A stretch of DNA of 64,000 bases from Streptomyces sp. NBC_00440. GTDB lineage: Bacteria > Actinomycetota > Actinomycetes > Streptomycetales > Streptomycetaceae. Positions 18,332-26,298 of the stretch are shown here, piece after piece; the first letter of the stretch is position 1; each line of letters begins with the position of its first letter. The notes below the pieces were generated by a model. That model saw nothing but the letters and a program-made list of their open reading frames with translations. It was not told where the DNA came from and did not search any database. Position numbers and translations under genes: made by a program. Location: the NCBI RefSeq assembly GCF_036014215.1, contig NZ_CP107921.1, forward strand, positions 4,967,501-5,031,500, given 5' to 3'.

Positions 18332-18371
18332 CGCGGAAGCCCGCGGGCCGGACGGCCCGCGGGCTTCCGCG
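18332..18371 (+). terminator. guaB terminator
   Basis: A perfect 18-bp inverted repeat with a GGAC loop begins 15 bases after the guaB stop. No T-tract follows. It separates guaB from the second IMP-dehydrogenase-like gene. Confidence 0.85.
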
Positions 18372-18422
18372 CGCGCGTCGGGGATACTGGAACGGCAGAC
18401 GTAGAGGGAAAGGCCACACATC

Positions 18423-19547
18423 GTGACTGAGATCGAGATCGGGCGCGGCAAGCGCGGCCGCAGGGCGTACGCGTTCGACGACATCGCCATCGTGCCGAGC
18501 CGGCGCACCCGGGACCCGAAGGAGGTCTCGATCGCCTGGCAGATCGATGCCTACCGATTCGAGCTGCCGTTCCTGGCCGCTCCGATGGACTCGGTCGTGT
18601 CCCCGCAGACCGCCATTCGCATCGGTGAGATGGGCGGCCTCGGAGTCCTGAACCTCGAAGGTCTGTGGACGCGGTACGAGGACCCGCAGCCGCTGCTCGA
18701 CGAGATTGCCGGGCTCGACGAGGAGACCGCGACGCGGCGCCTCCAGGAGATCTACGCGGCCCCGATCCAGGAGGACCTGATCGGCCTGCGGATCAAGGAG
18801 GTGCGCGACTCGGGCGTGGTCACCGCCGCCGCGCTGTCCCCGCAGCGCACCGCCCAGTTCTCCAAGGCGGTCGTGGACGCGGGCGTCGACATCTTCGTCA
18901 TCCGCGGTACGACGGTCTCCGCCGAGCACGTCTCCGGTGCCGCCGAGCCGCTGAACCTGAAGCAGTTCATCTACGAGCTGGACGTGCCGGTCATCGTCGG
19001 CGGCTGTGCGACGTACACCGCCGCGCTGCACCTGATGCGTACCGGAGCGGCGGGCGTACTCGTCGGCTTCGGCGGCGGCGCCGCGCACACCACGCGCAAC
19101 GTGCTGGGCATCCAGGTCCCGATGGCGACCGCGGTCGCCGATGTGGCCGCGGCCCGCCGCGACTACATGGACGAGTCCGGCGGCCGCTATGTGCACGTCA
19201 TCGCGGACGGTGGCGTCGGCTGGTCGGGCGACCTGCCGAAGGCCATCGCCTGCGGCGCGGACTCGGTCATGATCGGCTCGCCGCTCGCCCGCGCGTCGGA
19301 CGCGCCCGGCAAGGGCCACCACTGGGGCATGGAGGCCGTCCACGAGGACGTGCCGCGCGGCAAGCTGGTGGACCTGGGCATCGTCGGCACCACCGAGGAG
19401 GTCCTCGCCGGCCCCTCGCACATCCCGGACGGTTCGATGAACTTCTTCGGGGCGCTGCGCCGCTCGATGGCGACGACGGGGTACAGCGAGCTCAAGGAGT
19501 TCCAGCGCGTCGAGGTGACGGTGGCGGACGCTCAGCACAAGCGCTGA
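18423..19547 (+). CDS. GuaB3-type IMP dehydrogenase-related protein
   Basis: A 374-residue TIM-barrel protein of the actinobacterial GuaB3 group (IMP dehydrogenase-related), without CBS domains. Barrel and phosphate-binding blocks are kept (FLAAPMDSVVSPQTAIRIGEMGGLGVLN, VHVIADGGVGWSGDLPKAIACGADSVMIGSPLA). The active-site loop reads FGGGAAHTTRNVLGIQVP: the position of the catalytic cysteine in guaB (SICTTR) is a histidine. It therefore may not catalyse the IMP dehydrogenase reaction and may have a regulatory or other role. The GTG start at 18423 has an AGGGAAAGG ribosome site. The location directly after guaB matches mycobacterial guaB2-guaB3. Confidence 0.9.
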   Translation: MTEIEIGRGKRGRRAYAFDDIAIVPSRRTRDPKEVSIAWQIDAYRFELPFLAAPMDSVVSPQTAIRIGEMGGLGVLNLEGLWTRYEDPQPLLDEIAGLDEETATRRLQEIYAAPIQEDLIGLRIKEVRDSGVVTAAALSPQRTAQFSKAVVDAGVDIFVIRGTTVSAEHVSGAAEPLNLKQFIYELDVPVIVGGCATYTAALHLMRTGAAGVLVGFGGGAAHTTRNVLGIQVPMATAVADVAAARRDYMDESGGRYVHVIADGGVGWSGDLPKAIACGADSVMIGSPLARASDAPGKGHHWGMEAVHEDVPRGKLVDLGIVGTTEEVLAGPSHIPDGSMNFFGALRRSMATTGYSELKEFQRVEVTVADAQHKR

Positions 19548-19637
19548 CGCCCAGCACAAGCGCTGACGCCGAGCGGACGGGCGGTACCGGGCTGGTATCG
19601 CACGCGTCGCGCCGTAACACAGGACCCGCAAACACAG

Positions 19638-19663
19638 GCCCGGACCGCAGCTGCGGTCCGGGC
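19638..19663 (+). terminator. guaB3 terminator
   Basis: A perfect 26-bp palindrome (11-bp stem if an AGCT loop forms) follows the gene by 90 bases and precedes the convergent membrane-protein gene at 19710. It may terminate both. Confidence 0.75.
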
Positions 19664-19709
19664 TTCGTGCTGGGTGCCGAGGACGGTTGTGTCCCCCCGG
19701 CCGTTGTCA

Positions 19710-20204
19710 TCAGAGGGCCCGCTTCATGCCCGCGAAGGACGCCCCCGCGGCGATCGCGATGAAGAGGTAGCTGAGGAAGTCCGCATCGGCCCGCCAGGCG
19801 TCGTTGAGCAGGCCGAAGTGCTGGAAGAACAGCTCAGGGACGGAGACCGGGAGCTGCTTGGACGCGATGATCGCCTCGCCGAGCAGTTGCCCGAAGTAGA
19901 CGGATGCCAGCGACAGGACGGCCCCCACGGCCGCGAGTCCGACATGGTCGCCGCCCACCTTGCCCGCGGCGAAGCCGATGATGAATCCCACGGCGACGGC
20001 CGCGTAACCGAACTCGTGCTTGGTGGCGCCGAGGATGCCCCCGTATGCCGCGCCCACCACCAGAGCGGTGATCACGGCGGTCACGATGCCACCCGCGATG
20101 TTGACCTTCGGCGGGGCGGCCTGCGGAGCCATCGGGAAGCCGAAGTCCGGCGGCCGGTACGAGGACGGGTCCGGTGGCTGGGGCGGTGGCACGGGCTGGG
20201 TCAT
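19710..20204 (-). CDS. Small integral membrane protein of unknown function
   Basis: A 164-residue protein. The first 40 residues are proline-rich (MTQPVPPPQPPDPSSYRPPDFGFP), followed by three or four predicted membrane helices: about 47-66, 72-92 (YAAVAVGFIIGFAAGKVGG), 98-118 and 143-162. The ATG at 20204 has a GGGGGGACC ribosome site; a longer frame starting upstream has no such support. I do not recognise a characterised family. It is convergent with guaB3 and has its own promoter region. Confidence 0.8.
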   Translation of the reverse strand: MTQPVPPPQPPDPSSYRPPDFGFPMAPQAAPPKVNIAGGIVTAVITALVVGAAYGGILGATKHEFGYAAVAVGFIIGFAAGKVGGDHVGLAAVGAVLSLASVYFGQLLGEAIIASKQLPVSVPELFFQHFGLLNDAWRADADFLSYLFIAIAAGASFAGMKRAL

Positions 20205-20441
20205 GGTGGTCCCCCCCTGGGACAAATACGCACGGCTGTGCGAGAAGCGAACGCCGCACGCTAGCAGTCCGCGCCGACATCCACCCGTGACATTCACACA
20301 CGACGTCCACCCGTGATGTCCACCCGTGATGTCCGCGCATGGTCTTCACGGACGGCCGACCGGCTTGAGCAGTCGGCCCGTTCGCCTGCCCAGTCAGTCG
20401 GCCTACGCAGCCGGCTGGGCCGTCACAGCCGGCTTGCGCCG
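20205..20441. repeat. Intergenic tract with short direct repeats
   Basis: Around 20280-20340 a 13-bp unit (GTCCACCCGTGAT) recurs about four times with small changes. Around 20395-20450 a GCCGTCACAGCCGGC unit appears twice. No gene is visible. Confidence 0.6.
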
Positions 20442-21692
20442 TCACAGCCGGTGGGCGGCTCCCACCGGGGTGGCTCCCCTGGTGTCCAGCAGGAGTTGGG
20501 CCTTCACCGCGAGGCCCTGGAGGTCGTACGTGCGGTGGTGCTGGAGCAGCACCGTCAGGTCCGCTCCCGCCGCCGCCTCGTAGAGGGAGTCCGCGCGGGG
20601 CACCGGCACATCGCGGATGCGCCAGTCCGGGACGTACGGGTCGTGGTAGCTGACCGACGCGCCCAGGTCCATCAGTCGGCGGGCGATCTCGCCTGCCGGG
20701 GAGTTCTGCTGGTCGGCGAGGTCGGGTTTGTAGGTGACGCCGAGGAGCAGCACGCGGGCGCCGCGCGCCGATTTGCCGTGTTCGTTGAGGAGGGTGGCGC
20801 AGCGCTGGATGACGTACTGCGGCATCCGGTCGTTGACCTGCTGGGCGAGTTCGACCATGCGCAGCGGGCGGACGGTGTGCGGGGGGCCCGCGGTGTCGAC
20901 GGGGACGCCGTGGCCGCCGACACCGGGACCGGGCCGGAAGGGCTGGAAGCCGAAGGGTTTCGTCTCGGCGCAGCGGATGACGTCCCAGAGGTCGACGCCC
21001 AGCTCGTGGCAGAGCACGGCCATCTCGTTGACCAGAGCGATGTTGACGTGCCGGTAGTTGGTTTCGAGCAGTTTGGTCATTTCGGCCTCGCGGGGGCCGC
21101 GTGCCCGTACGACCTTGTCACTCAACCGGCCGTAGAACGCGGCAGCGGATTCGGTGCAGGCGGGGGTCAGTCCGCCGATGACCTTGGGGGTCGCCGCGTA
21201 CGGGTGGGTCCGGTTGCCGGGGTCGAGGCGGCTGGGGGAGTACGCGAGGTGGAAGTCCCGGCCGGCCCGCAGCCCTGAGCCCTCCTCCAGCAGGGGGCGC
21301 AGGATTTCCTCAGTGGTGCCGGGGTAGACGGCCGATTCGATGATGACCGTGGTGTGCGGGCGGAGCCTGGCGGCGAGTGCGCGGGTCGCGTCGGTGACCG
21401 GTGCCAGGTCGAGTGCCCGGTCCTCGCCCAGTGGGGTGGGCGCGCAGATGACGGCGGTACGGACCCGGCCCAGTTCGGCCGGATCGGTGACGGGCCGGAA
21501 GCCCCCCGAGAGCATCCGGCGGATGTCGGCCGCGCTGAGGGAGCCGTCGACGGGGGTGTGGCCGGCGGCGAGTTGCAGCAGACGGCGCGGGTCGGTGTCG
21601 TAACCGATGGTTACGAGACCGGTGGCGACGGCGGCCTGGGCGAGCGGCAGGCCGAGGTGGCCGAGTCCGATCACGGCGAGATCTGCGGGCAT
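20442..21692 (-). CDS. Nucleotide-sugar (UDP-glucose/GDP-mannose) dehydrogenase family protein, catalytic Cys replaced by Gly
   Basis: A 416-residue protein with the three-part UDP-glucose/GDP-mannose dehydrogenase layout: an NAD-binding Rossmann domain (LAVIGLGHLGLPLAQA at residues 5-20), a central helical domain (EAEMTKLLETNYRHVNIALVNEMAVL), and a C-terminal UDP-binding domain (VLLLGVTYKPDLADQQNSPA). Active members have a catalytic cysteine in GGHCxPxD; here the loop reads GVGGHGVPVDT, with glycine (codon GGC) in its place. The four-electron oxidation should therefore be impaired unless another residue serves. The ATG at 21692 gives the normal family start. It is divergent from glpD. Confidence 0.85.
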   Translation of the reverse strand: MPADLAVIGLGHLGLPLAQAAVATGLVTIGYDTDPRRLLQLAAGHTPVDGSLSAADIRRMLSGGFRPVTDPAELGRVRTAVICAPTPLGEDRALDLAPVTDATRALAARLRPHTTVIIESAVYPGTTEEILRPLLEEGSGLRAGRDFHLAYSPSRLDPGNRTHPYAATPKVIGGLTPACTESAAAFYGRLSDKVVRARGPREAEMTKLLETNYRHVNIALVNEMAVLCHELGVDLWDVIRCAETKPFGFQPFRPGPGVGGHGVPVDTAGPPHTVRPLRMVELAQQVNDRMPQYVIQRCATLLNEHGKSARGARVLLLGVTYKPDLADQQNSPAGEIARRLMDLGASVSYHDPYVPDWRIRDVPVPRADSLYEAAAGADLTVLLQHHRTYDLQGLAVKAQLLLDTRGATPVGAAHRL

Positions 21693-21909
21693 GGGTGATC
21701 CGTCCTTCCCAATAGCCGGAGGGGGACGAGTGCGCAAGTCCTGTGGACAGCGCAATGTCAGGTTAGGAGTAAATATGACCGATTTGCGGTATTGGGCGGG
21801 CCTGGGTGTCCGTGTGTTGTCCACAGGCGGTGGCTGAAGTGGGAGATCGCGGACAGAATCGAGGGTGCACCGGACACCGCTTCGGCGGCCTGATCAACGG
21901 GAGGCAGCA

Positions 21910-23619
21910 GTGAGGACAGCGACACTGGGGCCCGAGGAGCGCGCACAGGCGCTCGCCGGGATGGCCGAGCGTGAACTGGACGTACTGGTCGTGGGGGGCG
22001 GTGTGGTCGGCGCGGGGACGGCGCTGGATGCCGCGACGCGCGGGCTGGTGACGGGCCTGGTCGAAGCGAGGGACTGGGCATCGGGCACGTCGAGCAGGTC
22101 GAGCAAGCTCATCCATGGCGGCCTGCGCTATCTGGAGATGCTCGACTTCGCACTCGTACGGGAGGCGCTGAAGGAGCGCGGGCTGCTTCTTGAGCGGCTG
22201 GCACCCCACTTGGTGAAGCCGGTGCCTTTCCTCTACCCCCTGCAGCACAAGGGCTGGGAGCGTTGGTACGCGGGCTCCGGTGTCGCGCTGTACGACGCCA
22301 TGTCGGTCTCCTCGGGACACGGCCGCGGGCTCCCGATGCACCGGCATCTGACACGTAAGCACGCGCTGCGGGTCGCGCCGGCGCTGAAGAAGGACGCACT
22401 GGTCGGCGCCCTGCAGTACTACGACGCGCAGATGGACGACGCGCGCTATGTGGCGACGCTGGCGCGGACGGCCGCGAGCTACGGGGCACTGGTGGCGAAC
22501 CGGGCGAAGGTGACCGGCTTCCTCCGGGAGGGCGAGCGGGTCGTCGGCGCGCGGGTGCAGGACGTCGAGGGCGGTGGCGAGTACGAGATCCGCGCCAAGC
22601 AGGTCGTCAACGCCACAGGGGTGTGGACCGACGACACCCAGGGGCTGATCGCCGAGCGCGGGCAGTTCCATGTGCGGGCGTCGAAGGGGATCCATCTGGT
22701 CGTACCGAAGGACCGGATCCACTCGACGACCGGGCTCATCCTGCGGACCGAGAAGTCGGTGCTGTTCGTGATCCCGTGGGGGCGCCACTGGATCGTGGGA
22801 ACCACGGACACCGACTGGGACCTCGACAAGGCGCATCCGGCCGCGTCCAGCGCCGACATCGACTACCTGCTCGAACACGTCAACTCGGTGCTCGCCGTGC
22901 CGCTGACGCGCGACGACGTGCAGGGTGTGTACGCCGGCCTGCGGCCCCTGCTGGCCGGGGAGTCCGACGCGACCAGCAAGCTCTCGCGGGAGCACACGGT
23001 GGCGCATCCGGTTCCGGGGCTCGTGGTCGTCGCGGGCGGCAAGTACACGACCTACCGTGTGATGGCGAAGGACGCGGTGGACGAGGCGGTGCACGGGCTG
23101 GACCAGCGGGTTGCCGAGTGCGTCACGGAGAATGTGCCGCTGATCGGCGCCGAGGGGTACAACGCCCTGTGGAACGCGCGGGCGCGCATCGCCAAGCGGA
23201 CGGGTCTGCATGTGGCCCGGGTGGAACACCTGCTGAACCGCTTCGGTGCGATGACCCAGGAGATCCTCGACCTCATCACCGAGGACCCGTCGCTGGGTGA
23301 ACCGCTCGGGGGCGCCGACGACTACCTGCGGGCGGAGGTCGTCTACGCGGCTTCGCACGAGGGGGCCAGGCACCTGGACGACGTACTCACCCGGCGCACG
23401 CGCATCTCGATCGAGACGTTCGACCGGGGCACGCGCAGCGCACGGGAGGCCGCCGAGCTGATGGCCAAGGTGCTGGGCTGGGACAAGAACCGCGTCGAGG
23501 CGGAGATCGAGCACTACGAGAAGCGGGTCGAGGCAGAACGGGAGTCCCAGCGCCAGCCGGACGACCTGACGGCGGACGCCGCGCGGCTGGGGGCGCCGGA
23601 CATCGTGCCGCTGGAATGA
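21910..23619 (+). CDS. glpD: Glycerol-3-phosphate dehydrogenase, aerobic FAD type
   Basis: A 569-residue membrane-associated flavoenzyme that oxidises glycerol-3-phosphate to dihydroxyacetone phosphate and passes electrons to quinones. The FAD site is near the N-terminus (LDVLVVGGGVVGAGTALDAATRG, residues about 23-45), followed by SSRSSKLIHGGLRYLE, the TTDTDWD substrate block, the GGKYTTYRVMAKDAV segment and the DAO C-terminal domain. The start is GTG at 21910, with GGGAGG seven bases before it. It is not next to other glycerol genes here, so it is a second or housekeeping GlpD. Confidence 0.95.
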   Translation: MRTATLGPEERAQALAGMAERELDVLVVGGGVVGAGTALDAATRGLVTGLVEARDWASGTSSRSSKLIHGGLRYLEMLDFALVREALKERGLLLERLAPHLVKPVPFLYPLQHKGWERWYAGSGVALYDAMSVSSGHGRGLPMHRHLTRKHALRVAPALKKDALVGALQYYDAQMDDARYVATLARTAASYGALVANRAKVTGFLREGERVVGARVQDVEGGGEYEIRAKQVVNATGVWTDDTQGLIAERGQFHVRASKGIHLVVPKDRIHSTTGLILRTEKSVLFVIPWGRHWIVGTTDTDWDLDKAHPAASSADIDYLLEHVNSVLAVPLTRDDVQGVYAGLRPLLAGESDATSKLSREHTVAHPVPGLVVVAGGKYTTYRVMAKDAVDEAVHGLDQRVAECVTENVPLIGAEGYNALWNARARIAKRTGLHVARVEHLLNRFGAMTQEILDLITEDPSLGEPLGGADDYLRAEVVYAASHEGARHLDDVLTRRTRISIETFDRGTRSAREAAELMAKVLGWDKNRVEAEIEHYEKRVEAERESQRQPDDLTADAARLGAPDIVPLE

Positions 23620-24211
23620 GCAACTGGGGTGAGTGGGGGAGTCGGTGAGCCGGTAGGTGGGGGAGTGAGCGGGTGAGCGGGTGGGGTCGGGGCCGGGGTG
23701 GGCTCCGGCAGTGGATGGCCGGCCGGCCCGGGTGGTGGTCCGGTTGGGAGGGTGGTCCCGCCGGGACGGTTGTGCGGTCGGCCGCCGGTGTGTGGTCGGC
23801 CGCCGGGATGCGGGGCCCAGCCGGTCGGGACCTGCTTCGGCAGGGTCCCGGCCGAAGCGGGTCCCGGCCGGCGCAGGTGGAACTCCTCATCGGGGACGGC
23901 CGTTTCGAGGTAGGAGGCCGAGCCGGGACGAGTTGGACCGAGCAGGGCGGGGGCCGGGGGCAGTGGTGTATACGAAGCGGGAGGGCGCCGTACGCCTGCT
24001 TGACCTCGGGTTCTCCGGGCAGGGACTGGGTGGTGCCGGCAAGCGGTACCGGGATCGGCCGCGGTGGCGAGCGGCAGGTGCGACACCGGCGTGGCAGGAA
24101 ACGCCTCCCGCATGGCCCATGATGGTCGCCCACGGACCCGGCACCATCATCGGTGCCGGAGTGAGAGACAATGGACGCTCTGCCAGGGCGGGTTGAATGC
24201 AGAGGGGACGC
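23620..24211. other. Long gene-poor gap upstream of the kinase cluster (592 bp)
   Basis: The first 80 bases are a G-rich short-repeat tract (variants of gtgggggagtgagcgg). Bases 23690-24120 have biased composition, and all long frames in them are Pro/Gly/Arg-rich without domains, on both strands. A short inverted repeat (CCGGCACC/GGTGCCGG) at about 24139-24160 precedes the first kinase and may belong to its promoter. I see no convincing gene. Confidence 0.6.
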
Positions 24212-26125
24212 ATGTCGGAGGCGGAGCAGGCGAAGGACACCGAGGGGCGCCTCCTGGCTGGGCGGTACCGGCTCGGGGGTGTGCTCGGCAAGGGCGGCAT
24301 GGGCACCGTCTGGCGGGCTGTGGACGAGACGCTCGGCCGCACCGTCGCGGTGAAGGAACTGCGTTTCCCCTCGGCCATCGACGAGGACGAGAAGCGCAGA
24401 CTCGTGACGCGTACGCTGCGCGAGGCCAAGGCGATTGCCCGGATCCGTAACAACGGAGCGGTCACTGTCTACGACGTGGTCGACGAGGACGACCGGCCGT
24501 GGATCGTCATGGAGCTCGTCGAGGGCTGCTCGCTGGCCGAGTTGGTACGGGAGAAAGGCGTCCTCACGCCGGTACGCGCGGCCGAGGTGGGCCTCGCCAT
24601 TCTCGATGTGCTGCGCCTCGCGCACCGTGAGGGCATCCTGCACCGCGATGTGAAGCCGTCCAATGTGCTGATCGCCGAGGACGGCCGGGTCGTGCTGACC
24701 GACTTCGGGATCGCCCAGGTCGAGGGCGACCCGTCGGTGACCTCGACCGGGATGCTGGTCGGCGCGCCCTCGTACATCTCGCCCGAGCGGGCCCGCGGCC
24801 ACAAGCCCGGCCCGCCGGCCGACCTGTGGTCGCTGGGCGGGCTGCTGTACGCGAGCACCGAGGGCGTGCCGCCGTACGACAAGGGGTCGGCCATCGCGAC
24901 CCTGACCGCGGTGATGACCGAACCGGTGGACCCGCCGAAGAACGCGGGAGCCCTGTCGGAGGTCATCTACGGTCTGCTCGCCAAGGACCCGGACCAGCGC
25001 CTCGACGACGCGGGCGCCCGCCGCCTGCTGAACGACGTGATCCACGCTCCGGAGCCGGAAGCCGCTGCCGAGCCGGTCGCGGCCGACGCGACGCGGGTCG
25101 TGCCGCTGCCGCCGGTTCCCGACGAGCCCGGGGACGCCCCGGAGTCCAGACCCGCGAAGCCCGTCAGGGCGCCCAAGCCGGCCAAGGAGCCCAGGCCCGC
25201 CAAGACGCCCAGGCCTCAGAAGGTCAGGGACACCGCTGCGGCCGACCGGGTGCGCAGCGCGCTGAACTCCGTACGGAACGCCAGGTCCGAGTCCGCTCCG
25301 GCCAAGCCGGCCACCGCGCCGGGCGGGCCGCCCGCCCGGGTCAGGGCACCGCTCACCGATGTCGTACCGCGCCGCACCCTGGTGATAATCGCGGCCGTTG
25401 TCGCACTCGCGGTGCTCGGAACGGTCCTCGCCTTCGCTCTCAACGGGCCCGGGGACAAGGGTAATCAGAGCAAGTCCAAGGGTGACAAGAGCGCTTCGAG
25501 TGGTGCGACGGCCGGGGGCGACAGCAAGAACGACGGCAAGGGAACGGACAAGGGGAAGACGGGCGACCAGGGGAAGAACGACGATCAGGGCAAGGGGAAG
25601 GGCGGCGAGAACGCGTCGCCATCGCCCGACGGCAAGGCGTCCACACAGCCTGCCGCCGACGCACTGCCCAGCGGGTACAAGAAGGTGACGGACGGTAGGT
25701 TCCGCTTCACGATGGCCATGCCCGCCGGGTTCCACCGCACAGCCATAGCGGGTGTGAGCTCGGGTGGGATCTACAACAAGTCCAGGGGTGGCTTCCCGCG
25801 CGTCCAGATCGACTTCAACGACTCGCCCAAGGACGACGCGGCCGCCGCCTGGCAGGCAGCGGTCGGTGGGCTGTCGGCCAGCGTCGGCGGTTACAAGCAC
25901 CTCGGCATACACAAGGTCGAGTACAACGGCTATCCGACCGTCGCTGACTGGTCGTTCGAGCGTGACCAGAACGGCCAGCGGGTCCGGGTGCTGAACCGGG
26001 GATTCAAGGTGGACGCCCAGCGCGGCTACTCCATCATGATCACCTGCAAGGCGAGCGACTGGAACGGCGACGACTGCACCACTCTGCGTAATACGGCGTT
26101 CAAGACGTTCGCTCCCAAGAAGTGA
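24212..26125 (+). CDS. Membrane Ser/Thr protein kinase 1 (PASTA-less, with extracytoplasmic domain)
   Basis: A 637-residue Hanks-type kinase. The cytoplasmic kinase domain (about 18-280) has all catalytic elements: the loop LGKGGMGTV, the lysine in VAVKEL (K48), HRDVKPSN and DFGIAQ. A basic Ala/Pro/Lys linker follows, then one membrane helix at about 388-410, a Gly/Lys/Asp/Ser-rich spacer, and a C-terminal outside domain of about 160 residues starting LPSGYKKVTDGRFRFTMAMPAGF. That domain is related to those of the next three kinases. ATG 24212 is chosen for its AGAGGGGAC ribosome site. It heads a four-gene kinase cluster like the one I recall at SCO4775-4779 in S. coelicolor, linked there to spore-wall synthesis. 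Confidence 0.93.
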   Translation: MSEAEQAKDTEGRLLAGRYRLGGVLGKGGMGTVWRAVDETLGRTVAVKELRFPSAIDEDEKRRLVTRTLREAKAIARIRNNGAVTVYDVVDEDDRPWIVMELVEGCSLAELVREKGVLTPVRAAEVGLAILDVLRLAHREGILHRDVKPSNVLIAEDGRVVLTDFGIAQVEGDPSVTSTGMLVGAPSYISPERARGHKPGPPADLWSLGGLLYASTEGVPPYDKGSAIATLTAVMTEPVDPPKNAGALSEVIYGLLAKDPDQRLDDAGARRLLNDVIHAPEPEAAAEPVAADATRVVPLPPVPDEPGDAPESRPAKPVRAPKPAKEPRPAKTPRPQKVRDTAAADRVRSALNSVRNARSESAPAKPATAPGGPPARVRAPLTDVVPRRTLVIIAAVVALAVLGTVLAFALNGPGDKGNQSKSKGDKSASSGATAGGDSKNDGKGTDKGKTGDQGKNDDQGKGKGGENASPSPDGKASTQPAADALPSGYKKVTDGRFRFTMAMPAGFHRTAIAGVSSGGIYNKSRGGFPRVQIDFNDSPKDDAAAAWQAAVGGLSASVGGYKHLGIHKVEYNGYPTVADWSFERDQNGQRVRVLNRGFKVDAQRGYSIMITCKASDWNGDDCTTLRNTAFKTFAPKK

Positions 26126-26196
26126 CCCAGGACACGTATTGTGAGAGGACGCGGACCGTACGCAGCCGCAATAGGCCTGTAATCGACCGTATTTGA

Positions 26197-26256
26197 CGGA
26201 TTGATGCGGATTAACACGGATTAATACGGGTCGATGTTGATCGATACGGCTTGATG
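26197..26256. repeat. AT-rich 10-bp tandem array, 6 units, before the pseudokinase gene
   Basis: Six consecutive decamers (consensus CGGATTRATR; three close copies at 26197, 26207 and 26217, then three degenerate ones) end 43 bases before the GTG start of the second kinase. The array is much richer in A+T than its surroundings, and its 10-bp period is near one DNA helical turn. Confidence 0.75.
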
Positions 26257-26298
26257 TGGTCCCTGAGACCAGGGAACAGCGCGCTCCGGGGAGGCGTC

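Noticed and set aside
21763-23514. 583-residue minus-strand frame over glpD
   Set aside because: Antisense shadow of glpD with no ribosome site or recognisable motif.
23514-24113. 199-residue Pro/Thr-rich minus-strand frame before the kinase cluster
   Set aside because: Overlaps the end of glpD, has no domain and reflects biased composition; not enough to call a gene.
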